A stretch of DNA of 64,000 bases from Streptomyces sp. G44 (GTDB taxonomy: Bacteria > Actinomycetota > Actinomycetes > Streptomycetales > Streptomycetaceae), in NCBI RefSeq assembly GCF_016905445.1, contig NZ_JAFEXF010000011.1, forward strand, positions 1 to 64,000, written 5' to 3'. Of this stretch, positions 53,281 to 60,794 are shown piece after piece; the stretch's first letter is position 1, and each line of letters starts with the position of its first letter. The notes beneath the pieces are model-generated. The model was not told where the DNA came from, did not search any database, and saw only the letters and a program-made list of their open reading frames with translations. Both the position numbers and the translations under genes were made by a program.

Positions 53281-54633
53281 ATTACCCGCACCACCCCGCC
53301 CCCGCTCAGCGAACTCGGTCAACTGGCCGCAACCGGCACCATGCCCGCGCTCCTGCGTCAGCTCTCCGGCCTCGGCGGCTGCACGCATCCGGTCCGCCTC
53401 GACGGCCACCGCACCGAGCACGCCGTCGACACCCGTACCGGAGTGATCGGCAACGTCCTCCACCACCTCGACTCGACCGCCCTCCCGGCCGGTCACCTCC
53501 TCGTCCGCTGCAACAACCGACGCACGACCCGCTGCCCGGCCTGCGCGGAGGTCTACCGCCGCGACACCTTCCACCTGATCACCTCCGGCCTGCGCGGGGG
53601 CAAGGGCGTCCCCGAACGCGTCGCCGCCCACCCCCGCGTGTTCGCCACCTTCACCGCCCCCGGCTTCGGCCCGGTCCACAACCGCCCCAGCGGCCCGGCC
53701 CGAACCGTCCGTCCCTGCCGCTGCGGTGTCCTCCACGACCAGGACGACCCCGCCCTCGGCACCCCGCTCGACCCGGACACCTACGACTACGAAGCAGCCG
53801 TGCTCTGGAACGCGCACGCGGGCCTGCTCTGGCGCCGCTTCTCCATTTACCTCCGCCGCGAGGTCGCCAAGCGCGCCGGCCTCACCCAACGCGCCCTCCG
53901 CGACTACGCCCGCGTCTCCTTCGCCAAGGTCGCCGAGTACCAGAAACGCGGTGCGGTCCACTTCCACGCGGTCATCCGCATCGACGGCCCCGGGGGCGGC
54001 GACACCCCGCCCCCGGCCTGGGCAACCCCCGAGCTGCTGACCGACGCCATCCGAGCTGCCGCGACCGCCGCCCGCGTGGATGGCCCGGTCATCGACAACC
54101 GCGCGCACACCTTCGCCTTCGGCCGCCAACTCGACGTACGCACCATCCGTTCCGTCGACTTCGACGGCGGCCAGGAGCTGACCGAGCGGGCCGTCGCCGC
54201 GTACATCGCCAAGTACGCCACCAAGGGAGCGGAGACTGCCACGGGTGCGCTGGACCGGCCCCTCAAGTTCCTCGCCGAACTCGCCCAGCTCGACATCAGC
54301 GAGCACGCCCGCCGCATGATCCGTACCGCATGGACTCTCGGTGCACGAAAGGAACTCGCAGACCTCCGGCTTCGGTCCTGGGCCCACATGCTCGGCTTCC
54401 GCGGCCACTTCTCCACCAAAAGTCGCCGCTACTCCACCACCCTCGGCGCCCTCCGCGACGCCCGAGCCGAATGGCGCCGCGCGCAAGCCACCGTCGACCA
54501 GACCGGCCCGGACGAAACCCTCGTCCTCGCCCACTGGAGCTACGCCGGAACCGGCCTCACCGACGCCGAAGCCTGGCTTGCCGAAACCCTCGAACCCGCC
54601 CCCGGAACGGAAGGGGAACCCACCCGTGGCTGA
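53281..54633 (+). CDS. Rolling-circle replication initiator (RepSA-like) with ATT start
   Basis: Replication initiator of the excised element, 450 aa if started at ATT 53281. AAGGAG (53267-53272) stands 8 bases before ATT-ACC-CGC-ACC-ACC, where family members usually begin MTRTTPPPLSELG. The first ATG in frame (53341) has no ribosome site and would remove 20 conserved-looking residues. Zinc-type cysteines (CNNRRTTRCPACAE, CRCG), the HFH metal motif (AVHFHAVIR, about residues 227-229) and the catalytic tyrosines in YIAKYATKG (about 308-315) are in view. Its stop overlaps xis by 8 bp. Confidence 0.9.
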   Translation: MTRTTPPPLSELGQLAATGTMPALLRQLSGLGGCTHPVRLDGHRTEHAVDTRTGVIGNVLHHLDSTALPAGHLLVRCNNRRTTRCPACAEVYRRDTFHLITSGLRGGKGVPERVAAHPRVFATFTAPGFGPVHNRPSGPARTVRPCRCGVLHDQDDPALGTPLDPDTYDYEAAVLWNAHAGLLWRRFSIYLRREVAKRAGLTQRALRDYARVSFAKVAEYQKRGAVHFHAVIRIDGPGGGDTPPPAWATPELLTDAIRAAATAARVDGPVIDNRAHTFAFGRQLDVRTIRSVDFDGGQELTERAVAAYIAKYATKGAETATGALDRPLKFLAELAQLDISEHARRMIRTAWTLGARKELADLRLRSWAHMLGFRGHFSTKSRRYSTTLGALRDARAEWRRAQATVDQTGPDETLVLAHWSYAGTGLTDAEAWLAETLEPAPGTEGEPTRG

Positions 54634-54838
54634 GCGGCATCTCTCCGTCGACCAGGTCGCCGAGCTGCTCGGCACGACGGCCCGCTTCCCGCGTCGGCTC
54701 ATCGAGGAGCGACGCATCCGGTACGTGAAGGTCGGCCGCCACGTGCGCATCCCGCAGAGCGCGGTCGAGGAGTTCATCACCTCCCACACCGTCGAGCCGA
54801 TCAAGCGGTCCCGCGCTCGCTACGGGAGGGCCGCCTGA
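54626..54838 (+). CDS. xis: Excisionase (Xis), MerR-like HTH
   Basis: A 70-aa DNA-bending accessory protein for excision. GTG 54626 (site GGAAGGGG) lies inside the end of rep. The winged helix reads LSVDQVAELLGTTARFPRRL followed by RRIRYVKVGRHVRIPQSAVE, the pattern of the excisionase family. It overlaps int by one base (TGATG). With the operon rep-xis-int, excision and replication should be switched on together. Confidence 0.9.
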   Translation: MAERHLSVDQVAELLGTTARFPRRLIEERRIRYVKVGRHVRIPQSAVEEFITSHTVEPIKRSRARYGRAA

Positions 54839-56007
54839 TGGCGAACAGCAGGGGGAGGCGTCGCCGCTTCGGCGCGATCAGGCGGCTGCCGTCCGGGCGA
54901 TACCAGGCGCGGTATCCGGGGCCGGACGGCGTGATGCGCCCAGCGCCGTTCACCTTCGAGACGACCGCCGATGCTGACGACTGGCTGGCCGAGAAGCAGA
55001 CCGAGATCCGCAGAGGTGATTGGCGGGACCCGGAGGCCGGGGCCGTCAACTTCCGCGCGTACGCCGACAAGTGGGTCGAGGAACGCGAACTCAGCGTGCT
55101 CACGCGCGACCTGTACCGGTACCTCCTGGACCGCCACATCCTCCCGACCTTCGGTGATGACGACCTCGACGAGATCACCGCGCCCCGCGTTCGCACCTGG
55201 CGCACCGAGCGTCTCCGCACTGGCGCCAAGACGGCGACCGCCAAGGCGTACCGCCTCCTCAAGGCCATCATGGAGACCGCTGTCGACGACGACCTGATCC
55301 GCCGCAATCCGTGCCGGATCAAAGGCGCCGGTGCGGAGAAGGCAGAGGAGCGGCCCACGGCCACCGTGGCCCAGGTCGATGCCCTCGCCGACGCGATCGG
55401 CATGCGGTGGCGCCTGATGGTCTTCCTCGGAGCGTACGGTCCGACCCGGCCCGAAGAGCTGGCCGGGCTTCGCCGCCGGGACGTCGACTTGGAAGCGCTG
55501 AAGATCACGGTGCGGATCGCCGAACCGGAGCGGACCAACGGCCGACGTGCACCCGGCGCCACGAAGTCGGAAGCCGGTACCCGCACGATCTACTTGCCCG
55601 CGTTCCTGGAGCGTGAGATCCGGTGGCACATGGAGTCATACGCCGAAGAGGGACCGGACGGCCTCGTCTTCGTCGGTGAGCGCGGTGCCCCGTTCCGCCG
55701 GAGCACCTTCGGCAAGTACTGGCGCAAGGCCCGCGCCGTCGTCGGCCTGCCCAGCAACTTCCGCTTCTACGATCTCCGGCACACCGGGCACACCCTGACG
55801 ACCCGGTCGGGAGCGACCCTGAAGGACACGATGGTCCGCGCCGGGCAGTCCTCCGAGAAGGCCGCGATGGGCTATCAGCACTCCGAAGAGGAGCGGCAAC
55901 AGGAGGTCGCGGGCATGCTCCATCGGAGCGTTCGCAAGGCTCGTAGGTCGGCCGCGCGGAAGCGAAAAGATCAAGCATCTGGCACGGATGTGGCACGCGG
56001 AGACTGA
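54838..56007 (+). CDS. int: Site-specific tyrosine recombinase (integrase)
   Basis: A 389-aa integrase that recombines attP with the tRNA-Gly gene. Domains: an N-terminal AP2-like arm-binding part (residues 8-60, GRYQARYPGPDG), a SAM-like core-binding domain (70-165) and the catalytic domain. Catalytic residues are R204 (GPTRPEEL), the YDLRHT motif with R314 and H315, and the nucleophile Y346 in MGYQH. Box II normally reads GHSS, but here it is G336-Q337-SS, which is unusual. The gene ends 26 bp before attR, the normal arrangement. A C-terminal basic tail (RKARRSAARKRK) follows. Confidence 0.95.
   Translation: MANSRGRRRRFGAIRRLPSGRYQARYPGPDGVMRPAPFTFETTADADDWLAEKQTEIRRGDWRDPEAGAVNFRAYADKWVEERELSVLTRDLYRYLLDRHILPTFGDDDLDEITAPRVRTWRTERLRTGAKTATAKAYRLLKAIMETAVDDDLIRRNPCRIKGAGAEKAEERPTATVAQVDALADAIGMRWRLMVFLGAYGPTRPEELAGLRRRDVDLEALKITVRIAEPERTNGRRAPGATKSEAGTRTIYLPAFLEREIRWHMESYAEEGPDGLVFVGERGAPFRRSTFGKYWRKARAVVGLPSNFRFYDLRHTGHTLTTRSGATLKDTMVRAGQSSEKAAMGYQHSEEERQQEVAGMLHRSVRKARRSAARKRKDQASGTDVARGD
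55979..55998. promoter_or_regulatory. Candidate Int arm-type site, right end
   Basis: CTGGCACGGATGTGGCACGC, within the last codons of int, matches 46119-46138 at 18 of 20 positions and has the same paired TGGCACG units. It is 36 bp from the att core. Confidence 0.45.
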
Positions 56008-56033
56008 CCAAGATCGCACAGCAAAAAGGCCCG

Positions 56034-56104
56034 GGTCGATGACCTGGGCCTTCTTCGTGGAGCGGGTGACGAGAATCGAACTCGCACTCTCAGCTTGGGA
56101 AGCT
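56034..56104. other. attR: 71-bp direct repeat within tRNA-Gly
   Basis: Right copy of the att repeat. It supplies the 3' 44 nt of the intact tRNA plus a terminator copy; the tRNA 5' part beyond 56104 is chromosomal, so the tRNA stays functional after integration. Confidence 0.93.
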
Positions 56105-56131
56105 GATGTTCTACCACTAAACTACACCCGC
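56061..56131 (-). tRNA. tRNA-Gly (anticodon CCC)
   Basis: A 71-nt cloverleaf. Acceptor strand GCGGGTG pairs with CACCCGC. The D-arm has GTTTAGTGGTAGAAC. The anticodon stem is TCAGC/GCTGA with loop TTCCCAA (anticodon CCC), and the T-arm is CGAG-TTCGATT-CTCG. The CCA end is not encoded. It is the attachment site of the AICE. Confidence 0.95.
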
Positions 56132-56420
56132 GAAAACGCACCGCCAGAAGCGGTTGCGTAGCGTCGCACAGTCTACCTCATCATGGGCCCCCGGCGTCCC
56201 CGCCGCGGGGCCCGCGTGCTGTCCGGGACGTGGATGCGCCGTGCGGCGGGAGGGAGTTGGGGCGTACCGTAGGCGCACCGCCGAGGTGTCGTGTCTGTGG
56301 CCGTGCCGCTTGAAGTGGCGTCCCTTTCATACCGTAATGTGGGCTTTCGTCGTCGGCTCGGAAACGGGCCTCAGGCGTACGAGTTCACACACGGCTTTGG
56401 GGAAGGGACTCGAGGACTTG

Positions 56421-56579
56421 ATGGAGCGCACCGTCGTCCGATGTGCCGAAGGGCACGTGTTCAGCACCGCGTCGTTCCCGATGCAGCAGGCCGGCCGGCT
56501 CGGGCCCGGCCGGCTCATCCGGTGCCCGCGCTGCGCCCGGCTCCGGCACGCCGTGCCGGTGGCCTTGCAGAAGCAGTAG
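56421..56579 (+). CDS. Small zinc-ribbon-like protein (52 aa)
   Basis: ATG 56421 to TAG 56577-56579. The protein starts [20 protein letters not shown], continues [20 protein letters not shown] and ends ALQKQ. Two C-x-G-H / C-P-x-C pairs could bind one zinc. I recall near-identical small proteins in many Streptomyces; the function is unknown. The stop lies inside a 9-bp tandem repeat. The 289 bp before it (56132-56420) holds no other feature I can support. Confidence 0.75.
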   Translation: MERTVVRCAEGHVFSTASFPMQQAGRLGPGRLIRCPRCARLRHAVPVALQKQ

Positions 56580-56595
56580 AAGCAGTAGAAGCAGT
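56569..56595. repeat. 9-bp tandem repeat (AGAAGCAGT x3) over a stop codon
   Basis: Three perfect units. Each unit carries an in-frame TAG for the 52-aa gene, so the stop is tripled. Confidence 0.85.
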
Positions 56596-56698
56596 AGGGG
56601 CAGTGGCCGCGGCACGGACACACCCCGGTACCGGCGCGCGGGATCGTCACCGTCCACGAGATTGTGGCGGGCCCGCGCGCTCTGCGTATCCTCGGTGC

Positions 56699-57274
56699 GT
56701 GCTTCTCTCAGACAAGGACATCCGGGCCGAGATCGACTCCGGACGGGTGCGGATCGATCCGTACGACGAATCCATGGTGCAGCCCTCGAGCATCGACGTG
56801 CGGCTGGACCGCTACTTCCGGGTGTTCGAGAATCACCGCTACCCCCACATCGACCCCTCCGTGGAGCAGGCCGACCTGACGCGGCTCGTGGAGCCGGAGG
56901 GGGACGAACCGTTCATCCTCCACCCCGGCGAGTTCGTCCTCGCCTCCACGTACGAGGTCGTCAGCCTGCCCGATGATCTCGCCAGCCGGCTGGAGGGCAA
57001 GTCCAGCCTCGGGCGGCTCGGGCTCGTCACGCACTCCACCGCCGGGTTCATCGACCCCGGCTTCTCGGGGCACGTGACCCTGGAGCTGTCGAATCTGGCG
57101 ACCCTGCCGATCAAGCTCTGGCCGGGCATGAAGATCGGGCAGCTCTGCCTGTTCCGGCTGACCTCCTCCGCCGAGGAGCCCTACGGCTCGGCGCGGTACG
57201 GGTCGCGTTACCAGGGGCAGCGCGGGCCGACCGCCTCCCGGTCCTTCCTCAATTTCCATCGGACACAGGTGTGA
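56699..57274 (+). CDS. dcd: dCTP deaminase
   Basis: Makes dUTP from dCTP for thymidylate synthesis; 191 aa, normal length. The start is GTG 56699 ([20 protein letters not shown]). Conserved parts are [34 protein letters not shown] (Ser-Arg and catalytic Glu region) and the C-terminal [17 protein letters not shown] loop that closes over the phosphate. It is followed after 8 bp by the phosphoribosyltransferase gene, so they form an operon of nucleotide metabolism. Confidence 0.96.
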   Translation: MLLSDKDIRAEIDSGRVRIDPYDESMVQPSSIDVRLDRYFRVFENHRYPHIDPSVEQADLTRLVEPEGDEPFILHPGEFVLASTYEVVSLPDDLASRLEGKSSLGRLGLVTHSTAGFIDPGFSGHVTLELSNLATLPIKLWPGMKIGQLCLFRLTSSAEEPYGSARYGSRYQGQRGPTASRSFLNFHRTQV

Positions 57275-57282
57275 CATCCAGC

Positions 57283-57780
57283 ATGAGTGACGTACGCGAG
57301 AACCTGACGTACGAGAAGTTCGGCGGCGCCGTGCGCGAGCTCGCGCAGGCCATCGCCGACGACGGGTACCGGCCCGACATCATCATCTCCATCGCCCGCG
57401 GCGGCGTCTTCGTCGCCGGCGGTCTCGCGTACGCGCTCGACTGCAAGAACATCCACCTGGTGAACGTGGAGTTCTACACAGGCGTCGGGACCACGCTGGA
57501 GATGCCCGTCATGCTGGCGCCCGTGCCCAACGCCATCGACTTCACCGACAAGAAGGTGCTCATCGCCGATGACGTCGCCGACACCGGCAAGACGCTGAAG
57601 CTGGTGCACGACTTCTGCCTCGACCACGTCGCCGAGGTGCGGTCCGCCGTCATCTACGAGAAGTCGCACTCGCTCGTGAAGTGCGAGTACGTGTGGAAGC
57701 GCACCGATGAGTGGATCAACTTCCCCTGGAGCGTCGAGCCGCCCGTCGTGAAGCGGGCCGGTCAGGTTCTCGACGCCTGA
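57283..57780 (+). CDS. Phosphoribosyltransferase (Gpt-like, type I PRTase)
   Basis: A 165-aa PRTase fold enzyme. The PRPP motif is VLIADDVADTGKTLK, with upstream loop IARGGVFVAGGLAYAL and hood residues near the C-terminus (WINFPWSVEPP). It resembles xanthine/hypoxanthine-type PRTases, but the base cannot be predicted. ATG 57283 (MSDVRENLTYEKFGG) is preferred to GTG 57271. The last 23 bp including the stop are tandemly duplicated just downstream. Confidence 0.9.
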   Translation: MSDVRENLTYEKFGGAVRELAQAIADDGYRPDIIISIARGGVFVAGGLAYALDCKNIHLVNVEFYTGVGTTLEMPVMLAPVPNAIDFTDKKVLIADDVADTGKTLKLVHDFCLDHVAEVRSAVIYEKSHSLVKCEYVWKRTDEWINFPWSVEPPVVKRAGQVLDA

Positions 57781-57803
57781 CCGGTCAGGTTCTCGACGCC
57801 TGA
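57758..57803. repeat. 23-bp tandem duplication at the PRTase stop codon
   Basis: CCGGTCAGGTTCTCGACGCC plus TGA occurs at 57758-57780 and again at 57781-57803. The first copy encodes the last residues (GQVLDA) and stop; the second is outside the gene. Confidence 0.92.
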
Positions 57804-57828
57804 GGGACCGGCCGGCAGCCGCCCGCGT

Positions 57829-57872
57829 GCGGAAGGGCCCGGTGGACGGTGACGTCCGCCGGGCCCTTCCGC
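57829..57872. terminator. Bidirectional terminator after PRTase
   Basis: A 14-bp stem (57829-57842 with 57859-57872) extends inward by a wobble pair and GGAC/GTCC. It separates two convergent genes. Confidence 0.8.
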
Positions 57873-57894
57873 GTGGTCGCGGCCGTCCCGGCCG

Positions 57895-58863
57895 CTAGAA
57901 CGTGCCCAGTTTGATGATCGACAGGATCGCGAGCAGCTGGATCGAGGCCGCGCCGAGCGCCTTCGGCCACGGCAGGTCGTGGGACTTGCTCACCATGGTG
58001 GTCAGGAGCGCGCCCGCCGCGAGCCACGTCGCCCAGCCAAGGAGCTGCACGAAGGACTGGCCGCCGCCGAAGAACATCGCCACGATCACGCGCGGCGCGT
58101 CCGTCAGGGACATGATCAGCATGGAGAGGCCGACCGTCGGCTGCCACGCGCCGTCACCGCCGAGCTGGCGGGCCAGCGTGTGCGTGACCACGCCGAGGAT
58201 GAAGGCACTGATGGTGATCGCGACGCCCGTGGTGAGGACGTACGGGACCACTGCCGACAGCGTGGCGTTGATCGCGTCGGTGCGGGCGTCGTCGAAGCCG
58301 AAGATCGCGAGCAGGCCGTAGAGGAACGTGACGACGAGGGCCGGGCCCCACATCGCGTAGTCCCGCATCTGGAGGAAGGTCGGGCCCGGCCGCAGCACGA
58401 TGCCGCGCAGCAGGTCCTTCCAGTGCAGGCGCGGTCCGATCGGCGCCGCGGCGGGCTGGCCCGCGCGGTAGGTGTCGCCCTGCTGGTAGGGGTCCTCGCC
58501 GATGGAGAAGGCCTGGGTGTGCCCGGGGTTGTTGGCCGCGTACGGGTCGTACCCGCCCTGGGGGCCGTGGCCCTGGCCGTCCGGGCCGCCGAAGTACTCC
58601 GGCTCGCCGTGGCCGCCGTCGGCCTGCGGCCACTGCTGGCCGCCTCTGCCGGGCTGCGGCCCGCCGCCCCCGTACTGCGGTCCGCCGCCCCCGTACCGGG
58701 GGCCGCCACCGCCGTACTGCTGCGGGTTCGGAGGCGCGGGCGGGTAGCCGTACGACTGCTGCTGCCCCTGGGGGGCCTGCTGCCCGTACGGCTGCTGCCG
58801 CGGTTGTTGTTGCGGTCGCGCGGCGCGGTTGTCCCGGCCGCGTCCGATCCTGAATCCAGCCAC
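57895..58863 (-). CDS. Yip1-domain membrane protein with disordered Gln/Gly-rich N-terminus
   Basis: A 322-aa protein. Residues 1-145 are low complexity (runs of PQQQP, YGGGGP and GQQ type), with repeated RYGGGG/QYGGGG units. Residues 150-322 hold five to six TM helices of the Yip1 family (LHWKDLLRGIVLRPGPTFLQ, WGPALVVTFLYGLLAIFG, WQPTVGLSMLIMSLTDAPRV). The function is unknown; Yip1 proteins take part in membrane organisation. The start GTG 58863 (VAGFRIGRGRD) fits. The upstream 268 bp to 59131 contains only a terminator. Confidence 0.87.
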   Translation of the reverse strand: MAGFRIGRGRDNRAARPQQQPRQQPYGQQAPQGQQQSYGYPPAPPNPQQYGGGGPRYGGGGPQYGGGGPQPGRGGQQWPQADGGHGEPEYFGGPDGQGHGPQGGYDPYAANNPGHTQAFSIGEDPYQQGDTYRAGQPAAAPIGPRLHWKDLLRGIVLRPGPTFLQMRDYAMWGPALVVTFLYGLLAIFGFDDARTDAINATLSAVVPYVLTTGVAITISAFILGVVTHTLARQLGGDGAWQPTVGLSMLIMSLTDAPRVIVAMFFGGGQSFVQLLGWATWLAAGALLTTMVSKSHDLPWPKALGAASIQLLAILSIIKLGTF

Positions 58864-59078
58864 GAATCGAACGTACCTGGTCTCACGGGGTGAGGTCGTC
58901 CCTCCTTGGGAGGAGAGAGCCTTTGCGGCCGACCTGTGACAACCCCTAGGGGGACCCTGAGGGGCCCCCGAGGCTCCCGGGTTCCCCTGCGTTCCGCGGG
59001 GTTCTCCGGCGTTCACCGGGGTTCTCCACCGGTGCGTACGGGGCCGAAGAGGCGGGCACTCCAGGGAGTTCGGGGTGA

Positions 59079-59106
59079 GGGCCCGCGCTCGCAAGAGCGG
59101 GGGCCC
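59079..59106 (-). terminator. Terminator after FG-GAP gene 2
   Basis: GGGCCCGCGCTC (59079-59090), loop GCAA, GAGCGGGGGCCC (59095-59106): 11 pairs with one G-G mismatch. Confidence 0.6.
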
Positions 59107-59131
59107 GGCGGGCGCGGCGGGGAGGGGGAGG

Positions 59132-60610
59132 TCAGTCCGCGAAGTTGTGGCCGAAGCGCGGGGTGCCCGCGGCGGAGATGCCCACCGTGGAGGTGTAGAC
59201 GCCCGCGCCGCCGGACAGCGTGCCGTCCGCCTTGGAGTCCACGAGGTAGAGCGCGCCGTTCTGGCCGTTCTCCCCGGCCGCGCCCACCGCGAGGTCGCCG
59301 CGGCCGTCGTCGTCGAGGTCGTCGACGTGGACGTCCGAGCCGAAGAAGTCGTCCTTCTCGTTGCTGTTGGCGACGCCCGGGGTGTTCTGGCTGAGCAGGA
59401 CGGAGCCCGCCGTGGAGAGGCCGGAGCCGTCCGCGGCGCCGTAGACGACGGTGACGGAGCCCGCGTCGGAGACGCCCTCCAGGTCCTCGCCCGGGGTGCC
59501 GACGACCAGGTCGAGGTGGCCGTCGCCGTTGATGTCGCCGAGGTCGAGTTCGGAGCCGAACGCGTCGCCGTTCTCGGCGCTGCCGGGCACGCCCTCGGTG
59601 TCCTGGGTGATGACCTGGCTGCCGCCGTACGGGCCGGTGGACTTGCCCTTCACGACGTACACGGTGCCGCCCTTGTGCGCGCCGGAGATGCCGTCGTCCC
59701 AGGTCAGGCCGATGATGATGTCGCCGTAGCCGTCGCTGTCGGTGTCGCCGACATCGGTGATGATGCCGCCGGGGAGCCGCTGCACGCCGGTCGTGGTGAC
59801 GCCGTTCGCGCTGCCGGGCAGCCACAGGTTCGCGTTCTCGCCGCCCGCGACGGAGAAGCCGTCGACGATCAGGTCGTCCTTGCCGTCGCCGTTGACGTCA
59901 CCGGAGTGCAGGTTGAACGGCCCCGCGCCCTCGCCGCTCATGATGGGCGGCGCGACGGTGTAGTGCTTGCCGGTGCCGCCGGCGCGGGTGAAGCCGCCCT
60001 CGTACACGTCGATGGTGGCCGCGCCCGAGCCGGCGCCGATGGCGAGGTCGTCCTTGCCGTCGCCGTCGAAGTCACCCGCCTGGAGGGGGCCGCCGAAGAG
60101 GTCGTGCCTGGTGGGACGCGGGTCCTTGAGCGTGGTGCCCCCGGACAGGCCGTTCTTCGAGCCCCACAGGATCTGTACGGTGCCGCCGTCGACGTCCGAG
60201 CCGACGTCCTCGCCCGCCGCGCTCACCGCGAGGTCGTCGTACCCGTCGCGGTTGAAGTCGCCGTACGCGCTGTCGGCGCCGAAGCCGTCGCCCTTCTCGG
60301 CGGAGCCGGGCACGCCCGCGCTGTTCTGGCTGTACGTGGTGTGGTGCCGCTCGGCGCCGCCGTACGTCACGGTGATCTGCCCGGCCGCGGCCTTGCCCGC
60401 GACGTGGGCGCCCGCGGCGGAGGTGGCGAGGTCGGCGGCGCCGTCGCCGTTGAAGTCGGCGTCGGGCTGAGTGGCGGGGACGGGCGCGGCCGACGCGGTG
60501 GTCGCCGTGGCGGCGAGCAGCCCGCCGGACATCGCGGCGGCGACGGCGGTGGCCGCCGTGAGGCGTATGCGTCCGGGGCCGGCGGCGGTGGTGCGCTTGT
60601 GCTTGGCCAT
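59132..60610 (-). CDS. Secreted FG-GAP propeller protein
   Basis: A 492-aa exported protein. ATG 60610 has a GGAG site and opens a signal peptide (IRLTAATAVAAAMSGGLLAA). Seven FG-GAP loops are visible: DADFNGDGAADLATS, GDFNRDGYDDLAVSAAGE, GDFDGDGKDDLAIG, GDVNGDGKDDLIVDG, GDTDSDGYGDIIIG, GDINGDGHLDLVVGTPGE and DDLDDDGRGDLAVGAAGE. These are the Ca-binding blade turns of an integrin-alpha-like seven-bladed propeller. It is a paralogue of the genes at 44264, 60795 and 62346. It has its own ECF-like promoter. Confidence 0.92.
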   Translation of the reverse strand: MAKHKRTTAAGPGRIRLTAATAVAAAMSGGLLAATATTASAAPVPATQPDADFNGDGAADLATSAAGAHVAGKAAAGQITVTYGGAERHHTTYSQNSAGVPGSAEKGDGFGADSAYGDFNRDGYDDLAVSAAGEDVGSDVDGGTVQILWGSKNGLSGGTTLKDPRPTRHDLFGGPLQAGDFDGDGKDDLAIGAGSGAATIDVYEGGFTRAGGTGKHYTVAPPIMSGEGAGPFNLHSGDVNGDGKDDLIVDGFSVAGGENANLWLPGSANGVTTTGVQRLPGGIITDVGDTDSDGYGDIIIGLTWDDGISGAHKGGTVYVVKGKSTGPYGGSQVITQDTEGVPGSAENGDAFGSELDLGDINGDGHLDLVVGTPGEDLEGVSDAGSVTVVYGAADGSGLSTAGSVLLSQNTPGVANSNEKDDFFGSDVHVDDLDDDGRGDLAVGAAGENGQNGALYLVDSKADGTLSGGAGVYTSTVGISAAGTPRFGHNFAD

Positions 60611-60725
60611 GCGGTTCTCCTGCGGCATGCGGGGATGCCTGGCGGGCACCCGCGGTCAAATGGGCTGCGGAACCGGCGCGTTCACCGGGCATTGGCCCTG
60701 GCGTCACGCCGTGGTCGGCGAAGGG

Positions 60726-60753
60726 GAGACCCTCGACGTGGGCCAAGGGTTGT
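60726..60753 (-). promoter_or_regulatory. ECF-sigma-like promoter of FG-GAP gene 2
   Basis: Minus strand: -35 ACAACC (60753-60748), 16-bp spacer, -10 GGTCTC (60731-60726), inside CGTACAACCCTT. Transcript leader about 110 nt. Confidence 0.55.
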
Positions 60754-60768
60754 ACGGGAGACGGGAGT

Positions 60769-60790
60769 TGCCGGGCCGGAAGGCCCGGCA
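60769..60790 (-). terminator. GNRA-loop hairpin after FG-GAP gene 3
   Basis: TGCCGGGCC-GGAA-GGCCCGGCA: a perfect 9-bp stem with GGAA loop, 4 bp after the stop of the gene at 60795. Confidence 0.75.
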
Positions 60791-60794
60791 GGAC

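Larger units (their letters stand above)
45940..56104. mobile_element. Integrated AICE (pSAM2/SLP1-type conjugative element), about 10.1 kb
   Basis: Bounded by the 71-bp att repeats. It carries, from right to left, int, xis, rep, small Spd proteins, a 63-aa transfer protein, a DUF2637 protein, an FtsK-like Tra, an SCO3933-like protein, a GntR repressor, a Nudix (Pif-like) protein, an ATPase-fold protein and hypothetical genes. This gene content is that of actinomycete integrative and conjugative elements, which excise, replicate by rolling circle and move as double-stranded DNA through the Tra translocase (family knowledge). All modules seem present; the rep start codon is the only visible lesion. 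46139-46218 shows nothing. Confidence 0.93.
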
